From the NCBI RefSeq assembly GCF_010672085.1, contig NZ_JAAHHT010000018.1, positions 1-38,080 of the forward strand: a stretch of DNA of 38,080 bases, given 5' to 3'. This DNA is from Okeania sp. SIO3I5. Its GTDB lineage: Bacteria > Cyanobacteriota > Cyanobacteriia > Cyanobacteriales > Microcoleaceae. Below the pieces are notes generated by a model. It had not been told where the DNA came from, searched no databases, and saw nothing but the letters and a program-made list of their open reading frames with translations. This document shows positions 1 to 8,974 of the stretch, in pieces (the stretch's first letter is position 1; every line of letters begins with the position of its first letter). The position numbers were made by a program, and so were the translations under genes.

Positions 1-261
1 CCTTCCTCTTCGTCCACTTGTCAGCCTCTGCTAGCGGTATCGTTCCTCGGTAACTGGTATTTTCCCGCTTTTAAACCAGCTTCGGAGATTGATATTCAGT
101 CTCTACTCCGTGGTCTATACTGTCAACCTAACAACAAGGCGAGTGGAATTTCACCACTAAGGTAATAAGAGTTATTCCCATGTCGAGGTTGCCCTCATGT
201 ATTGACTTGGAAACGGCCATTTATGCCCAGTTTTCCTGGTTTAGTGGCCAACGAGTCGCAC
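1..261 (-). mobile_element. 5' end of a group II intron (partial, runs off left edge)
   Basis: Read on the minus strand, the segment begins at 261 with GTGCGACTCG, the GUGYG-type 5' start of bacterial group II introns. It continues with a series of short stems that look like domain I, including the GGTGAAATTCCACTCGCC block familiar from cyanobacterial introns. The rest of the intron, including any reverse transcriptase/maturase gene, would lie left of the window. It sits in the same strand orientation as the nucleotidyltransferase gene, about 110 bp past its stop, so the insertion is intergenic. I could not match exon-binding and intron-binding sites with certainty, so the exact splice point is provisional. 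Confidence 0.6.
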
Positions 262-373
262 GATTTGAGAGTAACCTTTAATTGTTCCTCAATCTATACA
301 ACTCTAATTCTTCCTTCAATAAAGAATAAGTTAATAACTGATAGCTGAATGCTTACTTCCTGATTACTTCAAG

Positions 374-1540
374 TTAACCGCCATTTTCCTGCAAAATATC
401 CTGAATTGCTTCACGTTCCGCAGGAGGAGTAGAAGGGAAAGGATGACGAGCATCAGTAATTAACCAATCAAGGGCAGCAGCTTGAACATCAATAGATGCT
501 CCAGTCTTATCTACACAATAACGGCCAAAAACCAACTTATCCACTAAACGAACTCCTGGCCCCAAACGAGAATATTCAAAAATTACACTACTATCAACAG
601 TCGCACCACTGCAAATCCAACAATTAGGACCAATCATCGTAGGTCCAACAATTTTAGCACCATCTTCAATCCTGGTCATACCACCAATATAAACAGGTCC
701 CTCAATATCAACCTTATCCCAGTTAACTGCCACATTTAAGCCAGTATAAATTCCTGGAAATACCTCTTTACCAGGAATAGAAACATTTTTAATTTGCCCC
801 TGAAGTACATCTCTAATTGCTCGCCAGTAATCCGGCACCTTACCAATATCCACCCATTCAAAATCCATTGCTATGCCATAAAAGGGTGCCCCTATCTCTA
901 CTAACTTGGGAAACAACTGACTACCAATATCAAATTCAACACCAGAGGGAATATAATCAAGCACTTTTGGCTCAAAAATATAAATACCAGTATTAATATT
1001 GGTGCTAAGAGCTTCTTCAACTTCTGGCTTCTCCTGAAAAGATTGAATTCGCCCTGTTTCATCTGTGACCACAACACCATAACTAGAAACCTGTTCGCGA
1101 GGAATAGATTTCATAATTACAGTAGCCATCGATCCTTTCTCTTTGTGCCATTTGAGTGCTGCAGTCAAATCCAAATCTATCAAAGCATCACCACAAAGGA
1201 CTATAAAAGTATCATCAAAGTAAGGATAAAAGTCTTGAATTCGCTTCATACCACCAGCAGAACCTAGTGCCTCCCCAATCAAATTTCCATCCTCAATTCG
1301 TCCTTCAAAAGAATAAGCAATATCTACCCCAAACTTTTGGCCATCACGAAAATAGTCCTCTATTTCCTTTGCTAAATGGCTCACATTAACCATAATTTGG
1401 TCAACACCATGTTGACGAAGCAACTCTACCAAAAATTCCATTACTGGTTTTTGTAGAATAGGAATCATTGGTTTAGGAATGCGTTGAGTGATTGGACGAA
1501 CACGAGTTCCCTTACCTGCTGCCAGAATCATGGCTTTCAT
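374..1540 (-). CDS. NDP-sugar pyrophosphorylase (nucleotidyltransferase plus left-handed beta-helix)
   Basis: This cytoplasmic enzyme should join a sugar 1-phosphate to an NTP to give an NDP-sugar for polysaccharide or glycan synthesis. The N-terminus has the nucleotide-binding signature AAGKGTRVRPIT followed by KPMIPI. A conserved GDALIDLD metal-binding motif lies near residue 115, and a WVDIGKVPDYWRA segment near residue 230 is typical of mannose-1-phosphate guanylyl- and glucose-1-phosphate transferases. Beyond about residue 250 come hexapeptide-like repeats (GPVYIGG, GPTMIGPN, SSVIFEYS) that suggest a left-handed beta-helix. The ATG at 1540 is chosen because a strong GGAGGAG lies 6 bases before it; an in-frame GTG at 1555 would add five residues but lies within that site. 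Length, 388 aa, is usual for the cyanobacterial family. Substrate cannot be fixed from sequence. Confidence 0.9.
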   Translation of the reverse strand: MKAMILAAGKGTRVRPITQRIPKPMIPILQKPVMEFLVELLRQHGVDQIMVNVSHLAKEIEDYFRDGQKFGVDIAYSFEGRIEDGNLIGEALGSAGGMKRIQDFYPYFDDTFIVLCGDALIDLDLTAALKWHKEKGSMATVIMKSIPREQVSSYGVVVTDETGRIQSFQEKPEVEEALSTNINTGIYIFEPKVLDYIPSGVEFDIGSQLFPKLVEIGAPFYGIAMDFEWVDIGKVPDYWRAIRDVLQGQIKNVSIPGKEVFPGIYTGLNVAVNWDKVDIEGPVYIGGMTRIEDGAKIVGPTMIGPNCWICSGATVDSSVIFEYSRLGPGVRLVDKLVFGRYCVDKTGASIDVQAAALDWLITDARHPFPSTPPAEREAIQDILQENGG

Positions 1541-1546
1541 TTTGGT

Positions 1547-1553
1547 CTCCTCC
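1547..1553 (-). promoter_or_regulatory. Ribosome binding site deciding the start at 1540
   Basis: GGAGGAG on the minus strand lies 6 bases ahead of the ATG at 1540. It overlaps the alternative upstream GTG, which makes that longer start unlikely. Confidence 0.65.
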
Positions 1554-2276
1554 ACCTTAAAAATCTCAAAAATACTAAAATAGTTATTATCTGTGTTCTC
1601 AACTTACAATACCAATTCTGTTAAAACCTCACTTCAACAGGCAGAAAAGCGGAATAATAATTTTTCACTTTCCTGATTGAGAAGTATGGCACTACGTACA
1701 AGTAAAAATTAAAAAGTAAAAATTAAAAAGTAATCCCTGACCCTCGTTTGAGCATTTATAAATTTCCGCGCCCTTGGCTTCAACTTCTATAACTCAGGCT
1801 TTTCACCCAATATATAGACAGATCGGTGCAATGACTCACTGCATTAATATTGAAAAACCAAAAGATTTTTATTAGATAGAAAACCTTTGACTCTTTGATA
1901 TTCTATGAATTTCCCTATTGATAACTTAATTTCTACCAACCAAAGCTGTAAACATAATTTTTGACACTATATACCTAGGTTTGCTGATTAAATCTCAAAG
2001 CATTTACAGATAAACTTTTAACTTTTTTGGGTGTTGAAAAAGTAGCAGGTTTTGAGCTGCTTCATGCTCATGCATGGAGCGGATTTTGGGGTGACAAGGG
2101 CTGAAAAATCACTCTGGCTATCAGAACGATCACCTTATCTGTAACTTCCATTTCTCCTGACTCTTAACTATTCCCTATTCCCTACCTCAGCAAAAAGACT
2201 TTCCAAAAGCCAACCCTACCTAAGTATTATAGAGATTTCAAATGTCCTCTATTATACAAGGCTGTTTTTCAAGGGA
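1554..2276. other. Gene-free spacer, about 720 bp
   Basis: I see no gene. It holds a short AAAAATTAAAAAGT tandem (about 1700-1731). Near 2030-2110 a stretch containing GTTGAAAAAGTAGCAGG and GCTGCTTCATGC resembles the inner part of the GGGTTTGCTGAAAAAG element found at 10381 and 19957, so it may be a decayed copy. Confidence 0.4.
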
Positions 2277-3131
2277 TTAAATTTTATCATCTGAAAGTTT
2301 TTCCGACTGGGAGTCTGATGAAATAGTACCAATTTTGATTTCTTGGTAAAATTCTTCTTGGGATAACTCAACTTTAGACTGAGCAGAAAGTAGGAGTAAT
2401 GCCCAAAATACACCAACTCGATCAGACTTCACTGGGAAATTAATATGTTCATTTTCTTGTTTTTCAGCTTTCAACTCTAATCTTGAAGACCACAACTCTA
2501 AAAGATTTTCAAATTCTAACCAACCTTCACTTATCTGTGGCAATTTTTCTAGAAGAAACTGTTCTAGATCAGTAGCTGTTTCGACTAAGTTTTCCTGGTG
2601 AGCTAATTCTGCAATAACTTTTACAGCTTGCGCTCTTGCTTTGGCGCTAGTTTTGCGAATACGAGGACGTGCTTTTCTATCTTCTATAGCAGATCCAATA
2701 AGCTGTAATTGTTCAATTAATTCCTGAAGGGTGACTCGACGTTTTCGAGGGGAAGGAGCTACAGCACGGCGACGCAATTGTTGCTCTAGTTTTAGTGGTA
2801 TTTTTGGTGTTTCAAAATTTTCTGCTTCTGGAATTTGTACTATTTCAGATATCTCTGAATTATTTTCAGATGATTCTGAATTAGCTAGATGATCTGCTTT
2901 TAGCCAGACTAATATAGATGCGTATAAAAATGCTTGGCCTGACTGAGATAAATTGGCAAAATCGTCACTTGTAGAAATATTTGATTCAGGAGTAAGTTTA
3001 CTTAAGTAGCGATCTATTACTTCAATTACTTGGACATCCCAAGGATTAATTTCTCCCTTTTCTGCTAGGTTTGTTAATAGGGCTATTCCTTCTGAAAGGG
3101 TTTCTGAAACTTGGGGAATTCCAATTGTCAT
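2277..3131 (-). CDS. scpA: ScpA, segregation and condensation protein A (kleisin)
   Basis: ScpA is the kleisin subunit that bridges SMC heads, with ScpB, to compact and segregate chromosomes. The N-terminal third carries the family pattern: a short leader, LLTNLAEKGEINPWDVQVIEVIDRYL near residues 18-45, then SQSGQAFLYASILVWLKA near 65-82, where homologues read ASTLLxIKS. A basic patch RRRAVAPSPRKRRVTLQELIEQL follows near 121-143, and the C-terminus is a winged-helix-like segment (VGVFWALLLLSAQSKVELSQEEFY). At 284 aa the length is normal. The ATG at 3131 is the natural start. It stands alone on its strand, with a palindromic repeat element about 30 bp upstream of it. Confidence 0.88.
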   Translation of the reverse strand: MTIGIPQVSETLSEGIALLTNLAEKGEINPWDVQVIEVIDRYLSKLTPESNISTSDDFANLSQSGQAFLYASILVWLKADHLANSESSENNSEISEIVQIPEAENFETPKIPLKLEQQLRRRAVAPSPRKRRVTLQELIEQLQLIGSAIEDRKARPRIRKTSAKARAQAVKVIAELAHQENLVETATDLEQFLLEKLPQISEGWLEFENLLELWSSRLELKAEKQENEHINFPVKSDRVGVFWALLLLSAQSKVELSQEEFYQEIKIGTISSDSQSEKLSDDKI

Positions 3132-3159
3132 AGCTGTAGTTTTTTTATCTACTTCAATT

Positions 3160-3252
3160 GTATAGCGCTACGCGCTAGGGAATAGGGAATAGTAAACTGT
3201 CAAAGAATTTGAGGATTTATAAATGTCCTAACCTTAATGCGTAGCACTATAC
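3160..3252. repeat. Palindromic repeat element, copy A (GTATAGC family)
   Basis: About 93 bp bounded by inverted ends GTATAGCGCTACGC and GCGTAGCACTATAC. The interior carries TAGGGAATAGGGAATAG heptamers and ATTTATAAATGTCCTAACC. Related copies lie at 32630-32757, 34579-34711 and 36905-37006, in the opposite orientation. It looks like a MITE or repetitive intergenic palindrome. Confidence 0.65.
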
Positions 3253-3300
3253 TTTTAAATATCAATAATTATCAATTATCCTTGCAATTTATTAACGTTT

Positions 3301-3330
3301 AATCTCACACTTTCCTATGGGTGTGAGATT
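3301..3330 (-). terminator. Hairpin downstream of the LapA-domain gene
   Basis: AATCTCACAC (3301-3310) pairs perfectly with GTGTGAGATT (3321-3330) across a 10-nt loop, about 40 bp past the stop of the minus-strand gene. The expected T-run is missing, so it may be a 3'-protecting hairpin rather than an intrinsic terminator. Confidence 0.4.
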
Positions 3331-3367
3331 AATGAAATAAAAAGTCATAATTGAACTAATTATACTT

Positions 3368-3742
3368 TTATTTAGAAGCTTCTACTTCAGTAGATTGTAC
3401 TGGTTCAGAAAAAGTTTCTGCTGTTGGCAAACTAGCTCTTTGTTTGAGTTCCTCTTCATAGCGTTCTACATCTTCTTGTAATTCTTGAATGCGTTTATTT
3501 CTGGTACGAATTTCTCGCATTTGTCCGATACTTCCTATGGTATTTTGCATTCTTGACCATAAGTTGAATAGCCATGCTAGAATTGCTCCTAATCCTGTGG
3601 CAATTACCAGTTCTACAGATAATGGAGCTTCTAACTCAATACCTTCAATAATTTTGATAGTTGTTAGTTGGGTATTTTGTAAACTAAAGATAACTAACGC
3701 TAAACAAACTAAGAAAATCAGCAAAAAGTTTATCGGTTTCAT
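3368..3742 (-). CDS. LapA-domain (DUF1049) membrane protein
   Basis: A 124-aa inner-membrane protein. A first membrane segment spans about residues 4-20 (INFLLIFLVCLALVIFSLQN), followed by a short loop with the LapA-like QNTQLTTIKI motif. A second membrane segment spans about 43-62 (ELVIATGLGAILAWLFNLW), and a C-terminal cytoplasmic coiled coil about 75-110 is rich in R, E and Q. This layout is that of the DUF1049/LapA family; in E. coli LapA works in LPS assembly, but the role in cyanobacteria is not established. It lies about 240 bp upstream of scpA on the same strand, with a repeat between them, so co-transcription is doubtful. Confidence 0.75.
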   Translation of the reverse strand: MKPINFLLIFLVCLALVIFSLQNTQLTTIKIIEGIELEAPLSVELVIATGLGAILAWLFNLWSRMQNTIGSIGQMREIRTRNKRIQELQEDVERYEEELKQRASLPTAETFSEPVQSTEVEASK

Positions 3743-4153
3743 TGTTTTTGTTTCAACTTATGCTTGAATGGTCAATATCTTAAGTTTATACATGAAAGGT
3801 ATAAACTGGCAAGATATTTTGTCATGGTAAGTCCGATCTTAATTGAGAAACTATCTAATACTTAAGATAGGGAGTAGGGAGTCATTTCAGTTATCAGTTA
3901 TCAGTTATCAGTGAACCTCTGACTGAAGTCGGAGGCTTGAAATACTGAATTAAATATTTTTTCATCCCCTTAAAAGGGGAGGCGTATACACTCATTTTTT
4001 GGTAAGGAGTAGAGTTATTAGGTATAATATATCTTAGCTTAATCCAAACTAATCGTTAAAAACATTAGTTTTACTTACTGATTACTTCATAACTGAAGTC
4101 TTGAAAAGTCTAGGATTATTTTGTTTAGGAATTTAGTAAATTTACTATGCTCG
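3743..4153. other. Gene-free spacer with tandem repeats
   Basis: I see no gene. It contains TCAGTTATCAGT tandem repeats at about 3885-3912 and a CCCCTTAAAAGGGG palindrome near 3964-3979 that also occurs in the longer repeat family at 5036, 13170 and 17945. Confidence 0.4.
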
Positions 4154-4900
4154 TTAGTTTTTACTTATTCCTAAAGTAGGTAATATTTGATATTTTAAGG
4201 CTATACCTAAATAAACAAATAAACTGATGAAAATTGCACCTATTCCTATAGGGCTAGGAATCCAAAATACCACATCTAACGAATTGATTTCTCCTGGCTT
4301 GAGTTTCCAGATAATTTCCCGATCGTTTTGATAGTAGATTGTATTATTTTTACTTGATTGGATATTGCTAAAACCCCAAGGTGTAGTTAACTGAAAATCC
4401 ACATCTAAAAACTCATTTGGATTAATTACAACTTTGCTATTAGATGTAGACAATCGTAAATCTAAATTCATACTTAATTTATTCCTTAATGCCACAAAAA
4501 AATTATTCTGATTCACATCAATATATGATGCTAATTTTGGTAAATCTGCTGTAGCTTCTGGGGAATAATTTTGAGATTCTACTAAATCCATCGGTTGAAA
4601 AAAACTATTGAATTTTTCTTTCAACTCAGCACCATTATTAAAAGGAATTGTAACTAGAATTTCCTGTCTAGATATTCTTTTAGTTTTTCCTTCTAACCGC
4701 TCGGTTCTAGTTTCTAAACTTTTTAACCAATCAGAAACTATCTCGCGACTAAAATTGCGTAACTTCTTTGCTAGTTTAATATGTTGTACAATCTCACCGT
4801 GGGTTTGAGTCTGAAAATCTATTCCAACTTCATATTGAACACATCCACTGAGTAATAAAACTGTTAAAAAACTAATAAAAATAACTTTCAGCACTTTCAT
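4154..4900 (-). CDS. DUF3153 family cyanobacterial lipoprotein
   Basis: A 248-aa envelope protein of the cyanobacterial DUF3153 type. The N-terminus is a lipoprotein signal: basic KVLK, hydrophobic core, then lipobox LLSGC with the acylated cysteine at residue 20. The mature part begins CVQYEVGIDFQTQTHGEIVQHIKL, a charged and amphipathic domain with predicted alternating strands. A C-terminal membrane helix (about 216-235, PIGIGAIFISLFVYLGIALKY) would give a second anchor, with a short cytoplasmic tail. The preceding WKLKPGEINSLDVVFWIPSP segment is typical of the family. No enzymatic residues are evident and the biological role is unknown. It is monocistronic as far as I can see. Confidence 0.75.
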   Translation of the reverse strand: MKVLKVIFISFLTVLLLSGCVQYEVGIDFQTQTHGEIVQHIKLAKKLRNFSREIVSDWLKSLETRTERLEGKTKRISRQEILVTIPFNNGAELKEKFNSFFQPMDLVESQNYSPEATADLPKLASYIDVNQNNFFVALRNKLSMNLDLRLSTSNSKVVINPNEFLDVDFQLTTPWGFSNIQSSKNNTIYYQNDREIIWKLKPGEINSLDVVFWIPSPIGIGAIFISLFVYLGIALKYQILPTLGISKN

Positions 4901-5035
4901 ATCTAATCCTGCCTTGTTGCTACACCTAATTTTTGAAATAAGATAAATGGTAGGTAGTAACTACCACTAACTAACTCTGGAAAATTGCCAATATCTATTA
5001 AATTTTAAAATGTTTCAAAAATATTACCGAATAAT

Positions 5036-5165
5036 TAATAATTAAATAATTCAGCTTGAAAGCTTCACTTTTTAAAGGGAAAAAAATAAATTTTTTCCTT
5101 TTAGTCAATCCTCTCCCTTTTAGGGAGAGGTAATTATCTATTATCTATTATCCATTATCCATTAT
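5036..5165 (+). repeat. Intergenic repeat (AATTATTTCAGG...CTCTCCCTTTTAGGGAGAGG family)
   Basis: A roughly 130-bp module with AATAATTCAGCTTGAAAGC, then TTTTAAAGGG, AATAAATTTTTTCCTTTT, the inverted repeat CTCTCCC/GGGAGAG, and a run of ATTATCTATTATC/CATTATC heptamers. Related copies lie at about 13150-13300 and 17945-18110, and on the other strand at about 32970-33090. Confidence 0.6.
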
Positions 5166-5168
5166 CCA

Positions 5169-6343
5169 TTAATGAACTGCCACTATTGTATTTTTAACTC
5201 GACCTATTATCTGAGCATTTTCTACTTTATAACCCAAGTCTAAATTGACAGAAAATTCTCCTGCTAGTTTATTTAATTGACTAGCCCCTAATAACCGATC
5301 TACTATTAAACCTTCTTTTATACTACTAATCAATTTATTCTCAGAAGTTTGCCCAGGACTAATACTCAATTTGACTAAACTAGAAGTAGACTGAGATAGT
5401 TTATTTCGGAAACTGCCAGTGGACTTGCACCCAGCAAGAGCAGCCCTTTTTTTGTCCCAATCAAAGCTTTTGACTGCGCCTGCTTCTATAAAGGTTTTGT
5501 CCATAGTTGGCAAACCTTCATCATCAAAGGGACAAGCATAAAGCCCAATATTCGGGTTTTCCAAGAGAGTAAAACTGGGGTCAAAAATTCTCCTACCTTA
5601 TTCGCAAGAGGAGAAGCTTTTTGGACTATAGCTTGTCCAGACAAAACAGTTTTCCATAAGGAAAAGCGATCGCTCTTCCTACTGCTTTAGGAGTAAAAAA
5701 TACAGGGAAATTTCCACTATTTATGTTAGCTGAGTTTTCCGCCCATTTATATTTTTGGATTAACTGGGAAAGTAGTTTATTGATGTCTAGAGGGCGTCTG
5801 CATCTGAATTAGATATTTGGAGAAAGTCTTCATCCTGAACTAAATTACCATACATATTAGCACTAAGTAATTAATTAAATTTTTGAGCATAGACACCAGT
5901 GTTAGTCAAAATTTCAACTTTTTTCTTCCGAATATTAAAATCAATATTTACTAGAATATGTGGATTGTAATAATGAATTTTTTCAATAATTTCTTGACCT
6001 GATGTGATTAATTCGTTAACTTGAGGCTAGTTATCGTCTAATTTTTGCGAATTAAAATGATAAGAACAAGCAAATTTCAATTATACAATATCGCTAACCT
6101 TTGCTGTTTGAATAGTGGCATCAACTAAATCTTCAATTCTTGTCAAATCTGTTTAACTAGCAAAACCCAATCTACCTCGATAAATTAATCTCAGAGCTAC
6201 TCCTTCTTGAGCTTTAGTTTGTAGAAATTTTAAATATTTTCAAATTTTATTGGGGTATCCTCAGTTGATAAATAGTAAATTTCTACAGCTTCAGCTTTTT
6301 GACTAACAAGTTTAAGAATTTCCTCTAAAGTTGAATCATTCAA
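5169..6343 (-). pseudogene. Decayed TldD/PmbA-family metalloprotease gene
   Basis: TldD/PmbA proteins form a metalloprotease that matures or degrades modified peptides. Fragments in changing frames can be read on the minus strand in the family order: NDSTLEEILKLVSQKAEAVE at the start (TTG near 6343), then EGVALRLIYRGRLGFAS, QEIIEKIHYYNPHILVNIDF and KKKVEILTNTGVYAQKFN. An open C-terminal part (5169-5564) follows, containing VDRLLGASQLNKLAGEFSVN and ending in a GRVKNTIVAVH tail. In-frame stops (for example after KFENI and after FAS) and frame changes interrupt it, so no full product is possible. It starts about 25 bp past the ssb stop and probably was its operon partner. The open 131-codon C-terminal piece should not be called as a gene. 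Confidence 0.85.
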
Positions 6344-6367
6344 AATAATTTTTATTAAATTTTAAAA

Positions 6368-6727
6368 TTAGAATTCATCATAGCTTGCTGAAGCAGCTTG
6401 CTCGGTATCACGTTTAGAACCGAGTAAGTTTAGTTGCTCTACTCTAATTACAGGTTTAGAACGATTTGCCCCTGTATTACGATCTTGCCAATATTCAAAT
6501 TTCAAAACACCTTTTACTCCTATCAAGCTACCTTTACGAACATAGTCAGCAGCAATCTCTGCAGTTTTGCCCCACATTTCTAAATTAAACCAGTCTGGTT
6601 GATCAGTCTTACTTGAACGACGATTTACAGCCAAAGTCAAATTACAAACTACACTACCTGACTCAAAATATTTAACATTAGGGTCACCACCTACCCTACC
6701 AACTAAAGTTACAACATTTAGACTCAT
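6368..6727 (-). CDS. ssb: Single-stranded DNA-binding protein
   Basis: A 119-aa OB-fold protein that coats single-stranded DNA in replication and repair. The family signatures are visible: NVVTLVGRVGGDPNVKYFESG at the start, then LAVNRR, DWFNLEMWGKTAEIAADYVRKGSLIGVKG and FEYWQDRNTG. It is short because it lacks the long Gly/Pro/Gln linker of proteobacterial SSB, as is usual for cyanobacterial forms. The last residues ASASYDEF are acidic and end in an aromatic residue, a weak version of the DDDIPF partner-binding tail. The ATG at 6727 gives the canonical start. The TldD/PmbA pseudogene follows 25 bp downstream, and mreB is divergent with a 460-bp spacer. Confidence 0.92.
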   Translation of the reverse strand: MSLNVVTLVGRVGGDPNVKYFESGSVVCNLTLAVNRRSSKTDQPDWFNLEMWGKTAEIAADYVRKGSLIGVKGVLKFEYWQDRNTGANRSKPVIRVEQLNLLGSKRDTEQAASASYDEF

Positions 6728-7187
6728 ATACTATTTCTATAATTATTTATGAATTAAATTTTAGGAGTTGCTGATTTAAGGTATGAAAATCTATTTATCA
6801 TATTTGTCTAGAGTCGAAAAATTAAATGAGAAACATATATAATTTTTCCACCCTGTAGTTCTGGAAAAAAACTCCCTTCTGACTCCTCACTCCTATAAGA
6901 TAATAAATTTATTCAGCTACACCAGATTTTAATTTAACATATAATTTCAAATAATATTCTCAAAGGACTTATTACTCAAGCAACCCCTAATCTAATACTT
7001 CCTCCGGATTTTGTCCCTATTGCGTCGCACTAAAAAACTAAGGACAGTCAAACTTGCTTTCATCATTCTTTGATACAGTCCTAGTATACTGAGGAGTAAA
7101 AAACATAAATTTAATCCACCTCTGTATTTTTCTTTATAAATAAATTATTACACAAAGTTACAATTTAATTTTGGGGGTCAAAATCCA
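6728..7187. other. Divergent ssb/mreB intergenic region
   Basis: This 460-bp A+T-rich spacer must hold the promoters for ssb (minus) and mreB (plus). A TATACT at 7085-7090 is a possible -10 box for mreB, without a well-spaced -35, leaving a leader of about 100 bases. GGGGGT at 7173-7178 is a weak ribosome site ahead of the mreB GTG. No gene is seen. Confidence 0.35.
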
Positions 7188-8225
7188 GTGGGTCTGATAA
7201 ATCGCTTTTCCTTGTCTCGGGACATGGGAATTGACTTGGGTACTGCGAACACACTTGTATATGTATCTGGAAAAGGTATTGTTCTTCAAGAACCATCTGT
7301 GGTAGCTATTGATCAGGAGCAAAAAACTTCTATCGCAGTGGGAGAAGAAGCTAAAAAGATGTTAGGGCGAACTCCCTCAAATGTAGTTGCAACAAGACCT
7401 CTAAAGGATGGGGTTATCGCTGATTTTGATATAGCAGAATTAATGCTAAAGCATTTTATCAGGCGAGTCCATGACGGAAAAACCTTAGTATCTCCAAGAA
7501 TTGTTATTGGTATTCCTAGCGGAGTAACTGCTGTAGAAAGACGAGCTGTAATGGACGCTGCTAGTCACACTGGTGCTAGGGATGTACGGTTAATTGATGA
7601 ACCTGTTGCTGCAGCTATTGGTGCCGGCTTACCGGTGGCCGAACCTACTGGTAATATGATTGTGGATATTGGTGGGGGAACTACAGAAGTTGCTGTTCTT
7701 AGTTTACAAGGTACAGTTCTGAGTGAGTCTGTGCGTGTAGCTGGGGATGAACTGAATGATGCTGTGATTCAGTATATGAAAAAAGTCCATAACTTGGTCA
7801 TAGGTGAACGAACTGCGGAAGATATCAAGATTAAATTAGGTTCTGCTTATCCTTCTCAGGAGGATAATGAGGTAACTATGGAAGTTAGGGGTTTACATTT
7901 ATTATCAGGTTTGCCGAGGACTGTAACGGTCAAAGCAGCAGAAATTCGAGAAAGTCTGAGCGAACCCTTATCTATAATTATAGAGGCAATTAAGCGAACT
8001 TTGGAACGTACTCCCCCTGAACTAGCAGCAGATATTATAGATAGGGGTATTATGTTGGCTGGTGGTGGTGCTTTGTTAAAGGGGATAGATACTTTGATTA
8101 GCCATGAAACTGGTATTATTACTCATATTGCAGCAGACCCCCTTTCTTGTGTAGTTTTGGGTACTGGCCGTGTTTTAGAGAATTTTAAACAGCTTGAAAG
8201 GTTTTTCAGTGGGCCAGTTCGCTAA
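7188..8225 (+). CDS. mreB: MreB, rod-shape actin homologue
   Basis: MreB polymerises under the membrane and guides peptidoglycan synthesis along the cell wall. The actin-ATPase motifs are in order: phosphate 1 MGIDLGTANTLVYVSGKG at residues 13-30, phosphate 2 IVDIGGGTTEVAVLSL near 158-173, and the adenosine motif IMLAGGGALLKG near 288-299. Other MreB blocks include the VATRPLKDGVIADFD and RLIDEPVAAAIGAGLPV segments. At 345 aa it is full length. The start is a GTG at 7188, usual for cyanobacterial mreB. mreC and mreD follow on the same strand, but mreC is separated by about 750 bp of repeat-rich DNA, so the operon is loosened. Confidence 0.97.
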   Translation: MGLINRFSLSRDMGIDLGTANTLVYVSGKGIVLQEPSVVAIDQEQKTSIAVGEEAKKMLGRTPSNVVATRPLKDGVIADFDIAELMLKHFIRRVHDGKTLVSPRIVIGIPSGVTAVERRAVMDAASHTGARDVRLIDEPVAAAIGAGLPVAEPTGNMIVDIGGGTTEVAVLSLQGTVLSESVRVAGDELNDAVIQYMKKVHNLVIGERTAEDIKIKLGSAYPSQEDNEVTMEVRGLHLLSGLPRTVTVKAAEIRESLSEPLSIIIEAIKRTLERTPPELAADIIDRGIMLAGGGALLKGIDTLISHETGIITHIAADPLSCVVLGTGRVLENFKQLERFFSGPVR

Positions 8226-8974
8226 AATCTGGTTATGTTATCTTGGTATCAACTAAGGGACTTTAGTAGAATTCAATAATTAATAATTAACAATTAATAA
8301 TTAATAATTACCTCTTCTGTAATAGAAGGATTAGGTTAAAAGGAATTTTTTTGTTTTCAAGGGGAGATTGGATATGGCAAGGTTTCCTCCCCATACTTCG
8401 ACCGCTTTTTATCCTTGACAAGAGAGGCTTGAAATATTGATTTTTTCGGTAATCTTAAGAATAATTACCATTAACTTGACTCAAATTAACAAAAAAGTTC
8501 CAAATGCCTGTCTTAATTAATTAATGACTGAAGTGTTACTAAAGCAATCGTATTAATTCATATAAATTGCTATGAGGCGTATAATTTTTTAGTTATTCCT
8601 TATGGAAATTACTAATAGCTAATAGTTAATTGTATTTTTCCGAATTAAATGTTAGCTATTAGCAAATATATTAAGTAAAAATATGTAAGCATTTAGCCAT
8701 CAGCTATTAGCTATCAGCTATTAGCTATCAGCTATTAACTTATTCTTTTTGAAGAAAGAATCAGAGCTGAAAGATTGAACGAAAATTAAAAGTTACTCTA
8801 AAAGTATATTAGCTATCTTTCTCACTAATGACTAGGTGTAGAATTATTACCAAGTAAAAGCTGAAGGCTAATACCTAAATCCTTACATAACTATTCTATT
8901 ACAAAAGTTCCTGCTTTTGACTTCTAACAATAGTAAAAAATATAAAGTAGTAGTGATTTTAAAAGGTTTTACTA
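8226..8974. other. Repeat-rich spacer between mreB and mreC
   Basis: No gene is seen in about 750 bp. It contains AATAATTAATAATT runs (8277-8310), a GGATATGGCAAGGTTTCCTCCCCAT piece (8371-8395) related to a sequence at 24625-24660, and TAGCTATTAGCTATCAGC tandem heptamers and octamers at about 8695-8740. A promoter for mreC must lie here or in mreB. Confidence 0.4.

Noticed and set aside
5169-5564. 131-codon open frame taken as a gene
   Set aside because: It is the C-terminal part of the TldD/PmbA pseudogene with no proper start.
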